From Geodermatophilus africanus (lineage in GTDB: Bacteria; Actinomycetota; Actinomycetes; Mycobacteriales; Geodermatophilaceae), in contig NZ_FNOT01000022.1 in assembly GCF_900107105.1 (NCBI RefSeq), positions 1 through 50,059 on the forward strand: DNA of 50,059 nucleotides, in the 5' to 3' direction. Positions 32,735 through 41,795 of the stretch are shown here, piece by piece. A model generated the notes under the pieces. It saw only the letters and a list, made by a program, of their open reading frames with translations, made no database searches and was not told where the DNA came from. The first letter of the stretch is position 1. Each line of letters opens with the position of its first letter. A program made the translations under genes and the position numbers.

Positions 32735-34717
32735 CTACTCGTCGGCGACGGCGGTGCCCGGACGGCGGCCTGGGGCGGCGTCGCGGACCAGCCGACGGGC
32801 GGCGTCCACCTCCCGGGCGACCGGCGCGAGCACGCCGTCCGCGTGGATCTCGGCGTCGTCCGGCGGCCGGTGCGCGCGGATGTCCTCCTCCAGCTCGCGG
32901 ATCGCGCGGCGCAGGACGGCGACCTGCGCGAGGTCGGGTGCCGGCTCGCCGTGCCGGGTGGCGATCACGGCCTCGGTGACGGCGTCCGACGTCCGTTCCA
33001 GCTGCACGATGACCGGCCAGAACGCGGCGGCGCGGGTGCTCACCGGCGGCGGCTCGGCCAGCCGGCGCTGCAGCTGGGTGTGCAGCTCGGTCAGCGCGCG
33101 GTAGCTGCGGCGGCGGGCGCGGCGCCGCTCGGCGGGGCTCCCGGTGAACGCCGCCTCGACGAACTCGTCGAGCGCGTGGGCGGCGTCGCGCAGCGCCTCG
33201 TCGAGCGGCGCCCGCCAGGTCTGCGGCCACAGCAGGTAGCCGAAGACCAGCACGATCGCGCAGCCGATGAGGGTGTCGAGCAGCCGCGCGGCGACCAGCC
33301 CCGGGCCGCCGGGCAGGGCGATGTCCAGCAGCAGGATGATCACCGGCGTCTGGAAGACCGAGAACAGCCCGAAGTTGGCCGCCCGCCCCCAGGGCATGAG
33401 CGCCGCGGCCGCCGCCATCGCCACCAGCACCCACGCGTCGCGGGGCAGCACCGCCAGCAGCAGCGAGCCGATGAGCACGCCGAGCAGCGTGCCCCCGGCG
33501 CGCTGCACCGCGCGGGTGAAGACCGACCCGAAGTCGGGCTTGAGCACGATCGCGACGGTGAGCAGCACCCAGTAGGGGCGCTCGATGGGCAGGTACTGGC
33601 GGGCGATCTCGGCGATCGTCATGCACAGCGCCAGGCGGACGGCGAAGGCGCGGGTGTCGGGGCTGACCACCGTGCGGTCGGCCAGCTCGCGCAGCCGGAG
33701 GCGCCAGTCCGGTCGCAGCGGCGGCACGGCGGCCCCGGCACGCTCCTCGGGGTCGCCGACGACGTTCCACGCCAGCCGCAGCCCGTGGCGCACCGCCCGC
33801 CGGGTGGGCTCGCCCTCCGCCAGGGACGACGGCCGCTCCCCGGGCAGCTCCTGCCGGCCGGCCACCGCGGCCGCGAGCGCGTGCACGGCGCCCACGTCCT
33901 GCGGGTCGGCGGGCACCCCGGCGCGGGCGGTGGCCACCGTGCCTTCGACCAGCGGCGCGGCCGCGTTGAGGACGCCGGCCAGCTCCGCCAGGTCGCGGCT
34001 GCGCCCGGCGGTGCGGCTGCGGGAGCGGATGACGCGGTCGTAGGCGTCGTTGAGGGCGGTGGTGAGCTCCCGGCGGGCCTCCTCGGCCCGGGGTGTCCCG
34101 GCCGCGGCAAGCAGCTCTCCGATGCGGGTGAAGACGGTCGCGACCGCCGTCCGGTCGGGGTCGCTGGGCTCGGTGGCGTACTGGACCAGCGTGGTGAGCG
34201 TCGCCCACGCCGCCCCGGCGACGAACCAGCCGACCTCGGCGGCGGTGGAGAGCGGGGTGACCAGCCCGGAGGCGAGGGCGGTGTAGACCAGCAGCTGGAG
34301 GGCGCCGAGGGACAGCGCGGCGTTCACCGCGCTGACGAAGGCGGCCAGCGTGGCCGCGAGCGCGACGACGACCACCGGCAGCCACCCGCCGCCGGAGGCG
34401 AACTGTCCGACCAGCAGCCCGATGCCGCCGAAGACCGCGGCCGCAGCGGTGCGGCGCAGCCGGTCGCGCAGCGGGCCGCCCTGCGGGGCGAGGCTGCCGG
34501 CGAGCGCGCCGGTCGTGGCGAAGACGCCCGCGCCGAGCACCGGGCCGGGCGCGATGCCGCCCTCCACCGCGACCGCGACGGCCAGGGGCGCGGGCACGGT
34601 CACGGCGAAGCGGACGACGTCCCGCCACGGCACCGGCGGGGGTGTCGTGCGCACCAGCTCCTCGAGCCAGGCCGGTGCACGCAACCCCCGCTCCGCCACG
34701 GGTCCCGAGCTTTCCAC
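32735..34717 (-). CDS. FUSC family membrane protein (aromatic acid exporter-like)
   Basis: A 660-residue protein with two membrane blocks, each of about six segments: the first from ALVAVAVEGGI-like text to VNAALSLGALQLLVYTALAS, the second (FUSC_2 type) beginning RLALCMTIAEIARQYLPIER and holding KPDFGSVFTRAVQRAGGTLL, the most typical FUSC signature. Long soluble helical parts lie between and after. Relatives (YccS, AaeB) are thought to export aromatic acids. GTG at 34717 is the earliest start; GTG at 34699 is possible. It diverges from the flavin monooxygenase gene across 104 bases that contain a GGGACC-G-GGTCCC palindrome at 34723-34735. Confidence 0.88.
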   Translation of the reverse strand: MESSGPVAERGLRAPAWLEELVRTTPPPVPWRDVVRFAVTVPAPLAVAVAVEGGIAPGPVLGAGVFATTGALAGSLAPQGGPLRDRLRRTAAAAVFGGIGLLVGQFASGGGWLPVVVVALAATLAAFVSAVNAALSLGALQLLVYTALASGLVTPLSTAAEVGWFVAGAAWATLTTLVQYATEPSDPDRTAVATVFTRIGELLAAAGTPRAEEARRELTTALNDAYDRVIRSRSRTAGRSRDLAELAGVLNAAAPLVEGTVATARAGVPADPQDVGAVHALAAAVAGRQELPGERPSSLAEGEPTRRAVRHGLRLAWNVVGDPEERAGAAVPPLRPDWRLRLRELADRTVVSPDTRAFAVRLALCMTIAEIARQYLPIERPYWVLLTVAIVLKPDFGSVFTRAVQRAGGTLLGVLIGSLLLAVLPRDAWVLVAMAAAAALMPWGRAANFGLFSVFQTPVIILLLDIALPGGPGLVAARLLDTLIGCAIVLVFGYLLWPQTWRAPLDEALRDAAHALDEFVEAAFTGSPAERRRARRRSYRALTELHTQLQRRLAEPPPVSTRAAAFWPVIVQLERTSDAVTEAVIATRHGEPAPDLAQVAVLRRAIRELEEDIRAHRPPDDAEIHADGVLAPVAREVDAARRLVRDAAPGRRPGTAVADE

Positions 34718-34821
34718 GCCCTGGGACCGGGTCCCCGGAGCGCCCGGCGTATCAGGCGGGGTGGGGCCCGCATCCGTCCCCCGAGCAGCCGCCGTCCGGG
34801 CGGCGGAACCGGGAGGTACCG

Positions 34822-36207
34822 ATGACGCAGCGCAGTCCGGGCCGGGACGGCACCGCCGCCGTCGTCGTCGGGGCGAGCATGGCGGGGCTGCTGACGGCCC
34901 GCGTCCTGGCCGAGCACGTCGACCGGGTCGTGGTGCTCGACCGCGACACCCTGCCCGAGGACGCCGTCCCGCGCGGCGGCGTCCCGCAGTCCGCCCACGC
35001 GCACGGGCTGCTGGCGCGGGGGCTGCGGGGGCTGGAGGAGCTCCTGCCGGGGCTGACCGCGGACCTCGTCGCGCAGGGCGCCCTCCGGGCCGACATGCAG
35101 GGGGACGTCCGCTGGGTCAACGAGGGCCTGCCGATGGCCCGGCGCAGGTCGGGGCTGGACGGCCTGCTGCTCAGCCGGCCGCTGCTCGAGCGGGAGGTGC
35201 GGCGCCGTGTCCTGGCCGACCCGCGCGTCAGCGTGTGCGAGCGGGTCGTCGCCCGGTCGCTCACCCACGACGGGGCGGGCCGGGTGACCGGTGTCCTCGG
35301 GGTGACCCGCGACGACCCGGCCGGCCCCCACCGCCGGTGGGACGCCGACCTCGTGGTCGACGCGTCCGGTCGGCAGTCGCCGGCACCGTGGTGGCTGTCC
35401 ACGCTGGGCTTCGAGCCGCCGGAGGAGGAGCGGGTCGAGGTGGACGTCGCCTACGCGACGCGGCACTACCGCCGCGAGCCCGGCCACGTCGACGGCGACC
35501 TGGGGCTGGCCATGGCCGGCACGCCGGACAACCCGCGGGGCGGCGTCCTGCTCGCCCAGGAGGGCGACCGCTGGATCTGCGGCCTCAGCGGGATCCTGGG
35601 CGACCGGCCGCCGCTGGACCCCGAGGGCTTCGAGGCCTACGCCGCGACCCTGCCCTCGCCGGTGCTGCACGAGGTCATCCGCGCCGCCGTGCCCCTCGAC
35701 GAGCCGCGGCGCTTCCGGTTCCCGGCCTCGGTGCGCCGGCGGTACGAGCGGCTGGCGCGGTCGCCGCGGGGGCTGCTGGTCACCGGCGACGCCGTCTGCA
35801 GCTTCGACCCCGTCTACGGGCAGGGGATGACCGTGGCCTGCCTGGAGGCGCTCGTGCTGCGCGACGTCCTCCGCCAGGGGCTGGAGCGGCCCACGCTGGC
35901 CCAGGACTTCTGGCGGGCCTGCGCGCCGGTGGTCGACGCCCCGTGGCAGATCGCCGCCGGCGGCGACCGGCGCTTCCACGGCGTCCCCGGGCCGGTGGAC
36001 CGGCGCACGCGGCTGCTCAACGGCTACGTCGCGCGGGTCCAGCGCGCGGCCGCCGTGGACCCCGCCGTGGGGACGGCGTTCCTGCGGGTGGCCAACCTCG
36101 AGGTGCCACCGTCCCACCTGGTGTCGCCGTCGCTGCTGGCCCGGGTGGTGCGGTCGTCGCGCCGTCCCCCGGTGGACGCCCGCCGTCCCGAGCCCGTCGC
36201 CGCCTGA
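34822..36207 (+). CDS. FAD-dependent monooxygenase/geranylgeranyl reductase-like oxidoreductase
   Basis: A 461-residue flavoprotein. The FAD site is AVVVGASMAGLLTARVLAEH, then VVVLDRDTLPED and the substrate/FAD text PRGGVPQSAHAHGLLARGLR. The second FAD motif is GLLVTGDAVCSFDPVYGQGM. This combination is common in actinobacterial FAD oxidoreductases annotated as hydroxylases; the substrate is unknown. ATG at 34822 follows GGGAGG. Divergence from the FUSC exporter gene might link the two functionally (modify and export), but this is inference. Confidence 0.87.
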   Translation: MTQRSPGRDGTAAVVVGASMAGLLTARVLAEHVDRVVVLDRDTLPEDAVPRGGVPQSAHAHGLLARGLRGLEELLPGLTADLVAQGALRADMQGDVRWVNEGLPMARRRSGLDGLLLSRPLLEREVRRRVLADPRVSVCERVVARSLTHDGAGRVTGVLGVTRDDPAGPHRRWDADLVVDASGRQSPAPWWLSTLGFEPPEEERVEVDVAYATRHYRREPGHVDGDLGLAMAGTPDNPRGGVLLAQEGDRWICGLSGILGDRPPLDPEGFEAYAATLPSPVLHEVIRAAVPLDEPRRFRFPASVRRRYERLARSPRGLLVTGDAVCSFDPVYGQGMTVACLEALVLRDVLRQGLERPTLAQDFWRACAPVVDAPWQIAAGGDRRFHGVPGPVDRRTRLLNGYVARVQRAAAVDPAVGTAFLRVANLEVPPSHLVSPSLLARVVRSSRRPPVDARRPEPVAA

Positions 36208-36258
36208 GCGCAGCCCGCGCGATGCCCCCGCGCGGCTCGCCTCCGGGATGCTCGGTGC

Positions 36259-36747
36259 GTGAGCGGGTCCGTCGTCCGGGTCGCCTCGGCCGCGGACCTG
36301 CTGGAGGTCCCCGCGGTCGAGGCGGCCGCCGACGAGCTGTTCCGGGCGCGGGGCGTGCTGGACCTGCCGCCCGCGGCGTCGGCCCGGGAACGTGCCCGCG
36401 CCTGGCGGGTGCTGGTCGTCGGGCGGCCGGTGGCGGGCTTCGCCGTCCTGGAGCGGGTGGACGGCCACGTGCACCTGGAGCAGCTGTCGGTGCACCCGTC
36501 GGCGATGCGGCGGGGGACCGGTGCGGTCCTGCTCGCGGCGACGGTGGAGCACGCCCGCGCGGCCGGCGCCCGACGGGTCACCCTGCTGACCTACGCCGAC
36601 GTGCCGTGGAACGCGCCCTGGTACGCCCGGCACGGGTGGCGGGAGACCGACGACCTCGGGCCGCAGCTGCGCGCGCTCGCCGAGCACGAGGTGGAACTCG
36701 GCCTGGCGCGGCACGGCCGCCGGGTCGCCATGGCCCGGCCGGTGTAG
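36259..36747 (+). CDS. GNAT family N-acetyltransferase
   Basis: A 162-residue GNAT protein. The acetyl-CoA binding region is EQLSVHPSAMRRGTGAVLL (R-R-G-T-G loop), followed by EHARAAGARRVTLLTYADVP and the Trp-rich WNAPWYARHGWRETDDL ending of the fold. GTG at 36259 is the start. The gene stands 51 bases after the monooxygenase and may be in the same transcript. The acetyl acceptor is unknown. Confidence 0.85.
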   Translation: MSGSVVRVASAADLLEVPAVEAAADELFRARGVLDLPPAASARERARAWRVLVVGRPVAGFAVLERVDGHVHLEQLSVHPSAMRRGTGAVLLAATVEHARAAGARRVTLLTYADVPWNAPWYARHGWRETDDLGPQLRALAEHEVELGLARHGRRVAMARPV

Positions 36748-36855
36748 CCCGTCCCCTGCCGCGCGAACCGGACGATCTCGTGGCCATCAGCCGCTGATCG
36801 CCACGACATCGACGGTCTCGCGCCGCTGCCCGAGGGCTGGCCTAGTCTCCCGCCG

Positions 36856-37677
36856 GTGACCGTGACACTGGGGCAGGTCGTCGCCGCGCTGGAGGCGCGC
36901 TACGACCCGGCGCTGGCCGAGGACTGGGACGCCGTCGGGCTGGTGTGCGGCGATCCGGACGAGCCGGTGGAGCGGGTGCTGTTCGCCGTCGACCCGGTGG
37001 CCGCCGTCGTCGACGAGGTCGTCGGCACCGGCGCCCAGCTGCTCGTCACCCACCACCCGCTGTTCCTGACCCCCGTCCACGGCGTCCCGGCCGACGACCC
37101 CAAGGGCCGCCTGGTGCACCGGCTGGTCCGATCCGGCGCGGGCCTGTTCGTCGCGCACACGAACGCCGACCGCGCGCCCGGCTCCGGCGTCAACGACGCC
37201 CTCGCCGCCGCCCTCGGCCTCACCGGCACCGGCCCGCTCCTGCCGGACGCCGGCGACCCCCGCGTCGGCCTCGGCCGCGTCGGCCGGCTCCCCGGGCCGG
37301 GGACCCTCGCGGAGTTCGCCGACCGGGTGGCCGACGCGCTCCCCGGGACCGTCGGCGGCGTCCGCGTGGCGGGCGACCCCGGACGCCGCGTCGAGACCGT
37401 CGCCGTGTGCGGCGGCAGCGGCGGCTCGCTGCTGCCCGCCGCCGCGGCGGCCGGCGCCGACGTCCTGCTCACCAGCGACCTGCGGCACCACCCCGTGTCG
37501 GAGTCCCAGGAGGTGCCGGGCCCCGCGCTGTGTGACGTGGCCCACTTCGCCTCCGAGTGGCCCTGGCTGCCGATCGCGGCCGACGTCCTCGCCCGGGACC
37601 TGTCCGGCCGGGTCGAGGTCGCCGTCTCGACGCGGCGCACCGACCCGTGGACGGCGCACGCCGGAGCCGGCCGCTGA
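36856..37677 (+). CDS. Nif3-like dinuclear metal centre protein
   Basis: A 273-residue protein of the Nif3/YbgI (GTP cyclohydrolase I type 2-like) family. Metal-binding residues are visible in LLVTHHPLFLTPVHG (two His) and in VAHTNADRAPGSGVND (His and Asp), with the last in DVAHFASEWPWLP. It opens with VTLGQVVAALEARYDPALAE. The function is not settled. GTG at 36856 is the start. In mycobacteria the homologue (Rv2230c) is followed by a Zn-ribbon gene and RNase H-CobC, exactly as here. Confidence 0.93.
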   Translation: MTVTLGQVVAALEARYDPALAEDWDAVGLVCGDPDEPVERVLFAVDPVAAVVDEVVGTGAQLLVTHHPLFLTPVHGVPADDPKGRLVHRLVRSGAGLFVAHTNADRAPGSGVNDALAAALGLTGTGPLLPDAGDPRVGLGRVGRLPGPGTLAEFADRVADALPGTVGGVRVAGDPGRRVETVAVCGGSGGSLLPAAAAAGADVLLTSDLRHHPVSESQEVPGPALCDVAHFASEWPWLPIAADVLARDLSGRVEVAVSTRRTDPWTAHAGAGR

Positions 37678-37769
37678 CCCGGCTGTGCGCGAGGCCGGTT
37701 CGCGGGAGCTGCCCGACCCGCTGGAGCCGACGTCACCGGGAGCGCTCGGCCCGCAGGTGGTGGTGGTGG

Positions 37770-37924
37770 AAGGACCCCCGTGCCCCCACCGTGGAAGGAC
37801 CCCGTCCTCCTCATCCCTCGCGAGCTCGGCGAAAGGACCACCTCCTCCCCACCACTGGCAAGCTCGCGGCGGGGCCCTGGAGGCGGCCGGGACGGGGCCG
37901 GCGGCGGGGCCCTGCACGGGGGCC
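37770..37924 (-). repeat. Palindromic repeat locus H, three nested copies
   Basis: Three AAGGACC left ends (37770, 37795, 37833) are followed by three GGCC right ends (37888, 37899, 37924) in mirror order. Arms: outer CCCCCGTGC (37775-37783) with GCACGGGGG (37914-37922), perfect; middle CCCCGTCC (37800-37807) with GGACGGGG (37890-37897), perfect; inner CCACCTCC (37838-37845) with GGAGGCGG (37879-37886), one mismatch. It fills most of the gap between the Nif3-like and Zn-ribbon genes. Confidence 0.85.
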
Positions 37925-37958
37925 GGGGACCGGGGCGGTGCCCCGGTAGGTTGGACGG

Positions 37959-38699
37959 GTGAAGGCCGACCACTTCGACCAGCAGAAGCTGCTGGCCCTC
38001 GCCGCCGAGGACGTCGCCCTGGGCCAGCTGGCCCACCGCCGGCGCACCCTGCCCGAGAACGCCGCGCTCGAGACCGCGGCCGCGTCGGAGCGGGAGCTGG
38101 CCGACGCCGTGGTGCGCGCCGAGACCGAGGTGCGCGACCTGCAGCGGGAGGTCAAGCGGCTCGAGGGCGACGTCGAGACGGTGCGCGCACGGGTCGCCCG
38201 CGACCAGGGCCTGCTCGACTCCGGCAGCGTCTCGGCCAAGCAGATGACCGACCTGCAGCACGAGATGCAGTCGCTGGCGCGGCGCAAGTCGGACCTCGAG
38301 GACCAGGAGCTCGAGCTCATGGAGCAGCTCGAGACCGCCGAGGCGGCGCTCCGCGAGGCGCAGCAGGGGCAGGAGGCCGCCCGGGCCGAGCTCGAGCGCG
38401 CCCAGCAGCTCCGCGGCGACGCCCTGGCCGACATCGCCGACGGGACGGCGCAGCACGAGGCCGCCCGCACCGAGGCCGCCGGCCGCATCCCCGCCGACCT
38501 GCTGGCGCTCTACGAGCGGATCCGCACCCAGACCGGCGGCACCGGCGCGGCGGTGCTCAAGGCCCGGCAGTGCCAGGGCTGCCGCATCGAGCTGTTCGGG
38601 AAGGAGTTGGCCGCCGTCCGCAACGCCGACCCCCACGAGGTGGTCCGGTGCGACAACTGCGGTCGGGTCCTGGTGCGCACGGCGGAGTCGGGCCTGTGA
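37959..38699 (+). CDS. Coiled-coil protein with C4-type zinc ribbon
   Basis: A 246-residue protein. The first 170 residues form a long coiled coil (ASERELADAVVRAETEVRDL and LQHEMQSLARRKSDLEDQEL among others). The C-terminus has a four-Cys zinc ribbon: ARQCQGCRIELF and VVRCDNCGRVLV. The family (Rv2229c, CT398-like) is of unclear function, with a suggested role in binding RNA polymerase or secretion partners in some bacteria. GTG at 37959 is the start. It lies between nif3-like and RNase H genes as in mycobacteria. Confidence 0.93.
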   Translation: MKADHFDQQKLLALAAEDVALGQLAHRRRTLPENAALETAAASERELADAVVRAETEVRDLQREVKRLEGDVETVRARVARDQGLLDSGSVSAKQMTDLQHEMQSLARRKSDLEDQELELMEQLETAEAALREAQQGQEAARAELERAQQLRGDALADIADGTAQHEAARTEAAGRIPADLLALYERIRTQTGGTGAAVLKARQCQGCRIELFGKELAAVRNADPHEVVRCDNCGRVLVRTAESGL

Positions 38700-38720
38700 G
38701 CCCCCGGTTCCTCGGCCGCG

Positions 38721-38774
38721 AGATCTGCACAGTCGCGGTCATCAGCGCCGCGAAGGCTGCCACTGTGCAGATCT
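38721..38774. repeat. Perfect 13-bp inverted repeat upstream of the RNase H gene
   Basis: AGATCTGCACAGT (38721-38733) and ACTGTGCAGATCT (38762-38774) are exact inverted copies with 28 bases between, and the centre can also pair (GCGG with CCGC). It sits between the Zn-ribbon stop and the RNase H start, 13 bases from the latter. It does not belong to the GGCC/GTCCTT family. It may be a small mobile palindrome, an operator or an RNA hairpin limiting translation. Confidence 0.85.
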
Positions 38775-38787
38775 GGCGCGGGGCACT

Positions 38788-39882
38788 GTGACCCGCCGGT
38801 TCATCGTCGAGGCCGACGGCGGGTCGCGGGGCAACCCCGGCCCGGCCGGCTACGGCGCCCTGGTGCGCGACGCCGGCACCGGCGAGGTGCTCGCCGAGCG
38901 GGCCGAGTCGGTCGGCCGGGCCACCAACAACGTCGCCGAGTACGGCGGCCTGGTCGCCGGGCTGCAGGCCGCGCTCGACCTGGACCCGACCGCCGACGTC
39001 GAGGTGCGGATGGACTCCAAGCTCGTCGTCGAGCAGATGTCGGGTCGCTGGAAGGTCAAGCACCCCGACATGCAGAAGCTCGCGCTGCAGGCCCGGCAGA
39101 TCGCCCGGCAGCTGGGCGGCGTCCGCTACACCTGGGTGCCGCGGGCGCAGAACGGCGCCGCGGACGCGCTGGCCAACAGCGCGATGGACGGCCGGCCGGT
39201 GCACCGCGACCTCGCCGCCGAGCCCACCACCGCCGGCGACGACGTCCAGCCGGTGGCGCCGCGCGCCCCGGCCGTCACCACGGTCACGCACCTGCTGCGG
39301 CACGGGCGGACCGAGCACACGCCGGAGCGTCGGTACAGCGGCCGCAACGACCTGCCGCTGTCGGCGATCGGCCGGGCGGAGGCCGAGGCGGCGGCCAAGC
39401 GGGCCGCGGAGCTGAGCATCGACGTCGTCGTGGCCTCGCCGCTGCGCCGCACCCGCGAGACCGCCGAGGTGGTCGGCACGGCGCTCGGGCTGCCCGTGCA
39501 GTACGACGACGACCTGGTCGAGCTGGACTTCGGGGACTTCGAGGGCCTCACCGCCGAGGAGGCGAGGCAGCGGCACCCGCTGGCCGCCCGCCGGTTCGCC
39601 GACGACGTCACGGTCGCGGCGCCGGGCGGGGAGTCGGTCGCCGACGTCAGCGACCGGGTCGCCCGCGCCCGGGCCCGCATCCTGCGCGGGCACGCGGGGA
39701 AGACGGTGCTCGTCGTCTCCCACGTCACGCCGATCAAGCTGCTGCTGGCCGCCGGTCTCGACGTGCCCGACGACGTCGTCCACCGGGTGTTCCTCGAGGC
39801 GGCGTCGTTCTGCACGATCGCGTGGAGTTCCGACGGCCGCACCTCGGTCCGGCTGGTCAACGACACCGCCCACCTGCGCTGA
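38788..39882 (+). CDS. Bifunctional RNase H / acid phosphatase (CobC-like)
   Basis: A 364-residue fusion. Residues 1-150 are RNase HI: the catalytic Asp in IVEADGGSRGNPGPAGYG, Glu in NNVAEYGGLVAGL, Asp in VEVRMDSKLVVEQM and the last Asp in NGAADALANSAM. Residues about 170-364 are a histidine phosphatase: the RHG motif in HLLRHGRTEHTPERR, SPLRRTRETAEVV, and the second His in VVSHVTPIKLLL. The same fusion exists in M. tuberculosis (Rv2228c), where it degrades RNA in hybrids and has alpha-ribazole phosphatase-like activity. GTG at 38788 is the start, close to a 13-bp inverted repeat. Confidence 0.95.
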   Translation: MTRRFIVEADGGSRGNPGPAGYGALVRDAGTGEVLAERAESVGRATNNVAEYGGLVAGLQAALDLDPTADVEVRMDSKLVVEQMSGRWKVKHPDMQKLALQARQIARQLGGVRYTWVPRAQNGAADALANSAMDGRPVHRDLAAEPTTAGDDVQPVAPRAPAVTTVTHLLRHGRTEHTPERRYSGRNDLPLSAIGRAEAEAAAKRAAELSIDVVVASPLRRTRETAEVVGTALGLPVQYDDDLVELDFGDFEGLTAEEARQRHPLAARRFADDVTVAAPGGESVADVSDRVARARARILRGHAGKTVLVVSHVTPIKLLLAAGLDVPDDVVHRVFLEAASFCTIAWSSDGRTSVRLVNDTAHLR

Positions 39883-39979
39883 GGTCCCCGGCGCGAGTGG
39901 TCAACCGATGAGTTGACGACCGCGCGCCGGTCTCCCCTGCAGGCGGCTCCGCCCGGGGCCGGGAGCCGGGAGGGACGTC

Positions 39980-40570
39980 ATGGGTGCGGTGGTGCTGTTC
40001 GCGGCGGTGTCGCTGGACGGGTACGTCGGCAGGGACGACGACATGCCGGGGCCGCTGTTCGACTGGTACGGCAACGGCGACGTCGAGGTGACGTTCAGCG
40101 ACCCGAACCGGGTCTTCACCGTGACGCCGCAGACGGCCGAGTTCTTGCGGACGACGGCGTCGCGGACGGCCGTCATGGTCTGCGGCCGCCGGCTGTTCGA
40201 CATCACCGACGGCTGGGAGGGCGTGCCGCCCAACGGGGAGCACGTCGTCGTCGTCACCCACCGGACCGCCGACGACTGGCCGCACGCCGGCACGGCGCCC
40301 TTCACCTTCGTGCCCGACGTCCCGACCGGGATCGAGCAGGCGCAGGCGCTCGCCGGCGACCGGGACGTCACGGTGACCGCCGGCGACGTCGGCGGGCAGG
40401 CGCTCCGGGCCGGCCTGGTGGACCGGGTGGTGCTCAGCCTCGTGCCGGTCGTGCTGGGGTCGGGCAGGCCGTTCTTCGGCGGCGGCGGGCCGCCGGAGAT
40501 CCAGTTCGAGGACCCGGTCGTCGTCCAGGGGAAGCGGGTGACCCACCTGGTGTACGACGTGCGGCGCTGA
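39980..40570 (+). CDS. Dihydrofolate reductase family protein (RibD C-terminal domain), copy 2
   Basis: A 196-residue RibD/DHFR-like reductase. It starts VVLFAAVSLDGYVGRDDDMP, has LFDITDGWEGVPPNGEHVV and ends with TAGDVGGQALRAGLVDRVVL and VVLGSGRPFFGGG. Its FDITDGW and GDVG-Q segments align readily with the gene at 1878, so the two are paralogues. ATG at 39980 follows GGGAGGG. No biosynthetic partner is adjacent; nadA lies next but does not suggest a shared pathway. Confidence 0.9.
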   Translation: MGAVVLFAAVSLDGYVGRDDDMPGPLFDWYGNGDVEVTFSDPNRVFTVTPQTAEFLRTTASRTAVMVCGRRLFDITDGWEGVPPNGEHVVVVTHRTADDWPHAGTAPFTFVPDVPTGIEQAQALAGDRDVTVTAGDVGGQALRAGLVDRVVLSLVPVVLGSGRPFFGGGGPPEIQFEDPVVVQGKRVTHLVYDVRR

Positions 40571-40593
40571 GCGGGAAGCGGGCCGGGGAGCCC

Positions 40594-40611
40594 GGTGTTG
40601 TACCGGACACC
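40594..40611. promoter_or_regulatory. Small inverted repeat upstream of nadA
   Basis: GGTGT and ACACC flank eight bases, 65 bases before the nadA start. It could be an operator for a NAD-responsive regulator, but the arms are only five bases and no known consensus is matched. Confidence 0.2.
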
Positions 40612-40675
40612 CCGCCGTCGCAGCCTCCGACGTGGCGGGGAGCATGAGAGCCCCTTCCCCCTGACGAGGAGCCCC

Positions 40676-41707
40676 GTGACCGCCACCATCGCGCCCGCCA
40701 CCCCCGCCGTCGCCGGCGACGAGCGCACTCTCTCGCCCGCCGAGTACGAAATGTGGGCGGCCGAGGTCCGCCGGCTGGCCGAGGAGCGCGGCGCGGTGAT
40801 CCTGGCGCACAACTACCAGGTCCCCGAGATCCAGGACGTCGCCCACTTCACCGGCGACTCGCTGTACCTGTCGCGGGTCGCGGCGCAGACCGACGCCCGG
40901 GAGATCGTCTTCTGCGGCGTCCACTTCATGGCCGAGACCGCGAAGATCCTCTCACCGGACAAGACCGTGCTGCTGCCCGACCACGACGCCGGCTGCTCGC
41001 TGGCCGACTCGATCACCGCCGAGCAGCTGCGCGAGTGGAAGGCCGAGCACCCCGGCGCCGTCGTCGTCAGCTACGTCAACACCACCGCGGCGGTGAAGGC
41101 CGAGACCGACATCTGCTGCACCTCGTCCAACGCCGCCGACGTCGTCCGGTCGATCCCGGCGGACCGGGAGATCCTCTTCTGCCCCGACCAGTTCCTCGGC
41201 GCGCACGTCAAGCGGGTGACCGGGCGCGACGACATCCACGTGTGGGCGGGGGAGTGCCACGTGCACGCCGGCATCAGCCCGTCCGACGTCCGCGCGCAGG
41301 TGGCCGCCCACCCGGACGCCGAGATCCTGGTGCACCCCGAGTGCGGGTGCACCACCTCGGTGCTCGACCTGGTCAGCCACGGCGACCTGCCGGCCGACCG
41401 CACCCGGGTGCTGTCCACCGGCGGCATGGTCGAGCAGGCGGCCACCACGACGGCCGGCCAGGTGCTGGTCGCCACCGAGGTCGGCATCCTGCACCAGCTG
41501 CGGGCGCTCAACTCCGGGACGCAGTTCATCCCGATGAACGACCGCGCCGCCTGCCGCTACATGAAGATGATCACGCCGGCCAAGCTGCTGCAGACGCTGC
41601 GCACCGGGAAGGGCGCGGTCGACGTCGACCCCGTGACCGCCGCTCGCGCCCGGCGGGCCGTGGAGGCGATGATCGCTATCGGCGAGCCCGGCCGCGGCGG
41701 AGAGTAG
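40676..41707 (+). CDS. nadA: Quinolinate synthase
   Basis: A 343-residue iron-sulfur enzyme that condenses iminoaspartate with dihydroxyacetone phosphate to quinolinate for NAD. Typical text: [36 protein letters not shown] (first cluster Cys), [33 protein letters not shown], the ECHVHAGI segment, and [15 protein letters not shown] with the later Cys. GTG at 40676 follows GAGGAG. nadB and nadC are not in the window. The stop codon is followed with no gap by a palindromic repeat. Confidence 0.96.
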   Translation: MTATIAPATPAVAGDERTLSPAEYEMWAAEVRRLAEERGAVILAHNYQVPEIQDVAHFTGDSLYLSRVAAQTDAREIVFCGVHFMAETAKILSPDKTVLLPDHDAGCSLADSITAEQLREWKAEHPGAVVVSYVNTTAAVKAETDICCTSSNAADVVRSIPADREILFCPDQFLGAHVKRVTGRDDIHVWAGECHVHAGISPSDVRAQVAAHPDAEILVHPECGCTTSVLDLVSHGDLPADRTRVLSTGGMVEQAATTTAGQVLVATEVGILHQLRALNSGTQFIPMNDRAACRYMKMITPAKLLQTLRTGKGAVDVDPVTAARARRAVEAMIAIGEPGRGGE

Positions 41708-41765
41708 AAGGACCACCCTTCCCCCCACGCTTCGCAGGCTCAGCGCGGGGCCCTGAAGGGTGGCC
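41708..41765 (-). repeat. Palindromic repeat locus I, directly after nadA
   Basis: AAGGACC begins at the first base after the nadA stop. Arms CCACCCTTC (41713-41721) and GAAGGGTGG (41755-41763) pair perfectly, then GGCC and CGTTCCAG. It may act as the nadA terminator. Confidence 0.85.
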
Positions 41766-41795
41766 GTTCCAGCACGTCACCAGGCCAGGGGTCGT

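Noticed and set aside
34723..34735. GGGACC-G-GGTCCC palindrome between the FUSC and monooxygenase genes as a repeat-family member
   Set aside because: It lacks the GGCC/GTCCTT ends and the inner stem; it may be a small operator but nothing further supports it.
40594..40611. NadR/NiaR-type operator upstream of nadA
   Set aside because: The arms are only five bases and do not match a consensus I can name; it is listed only as a weak feature.
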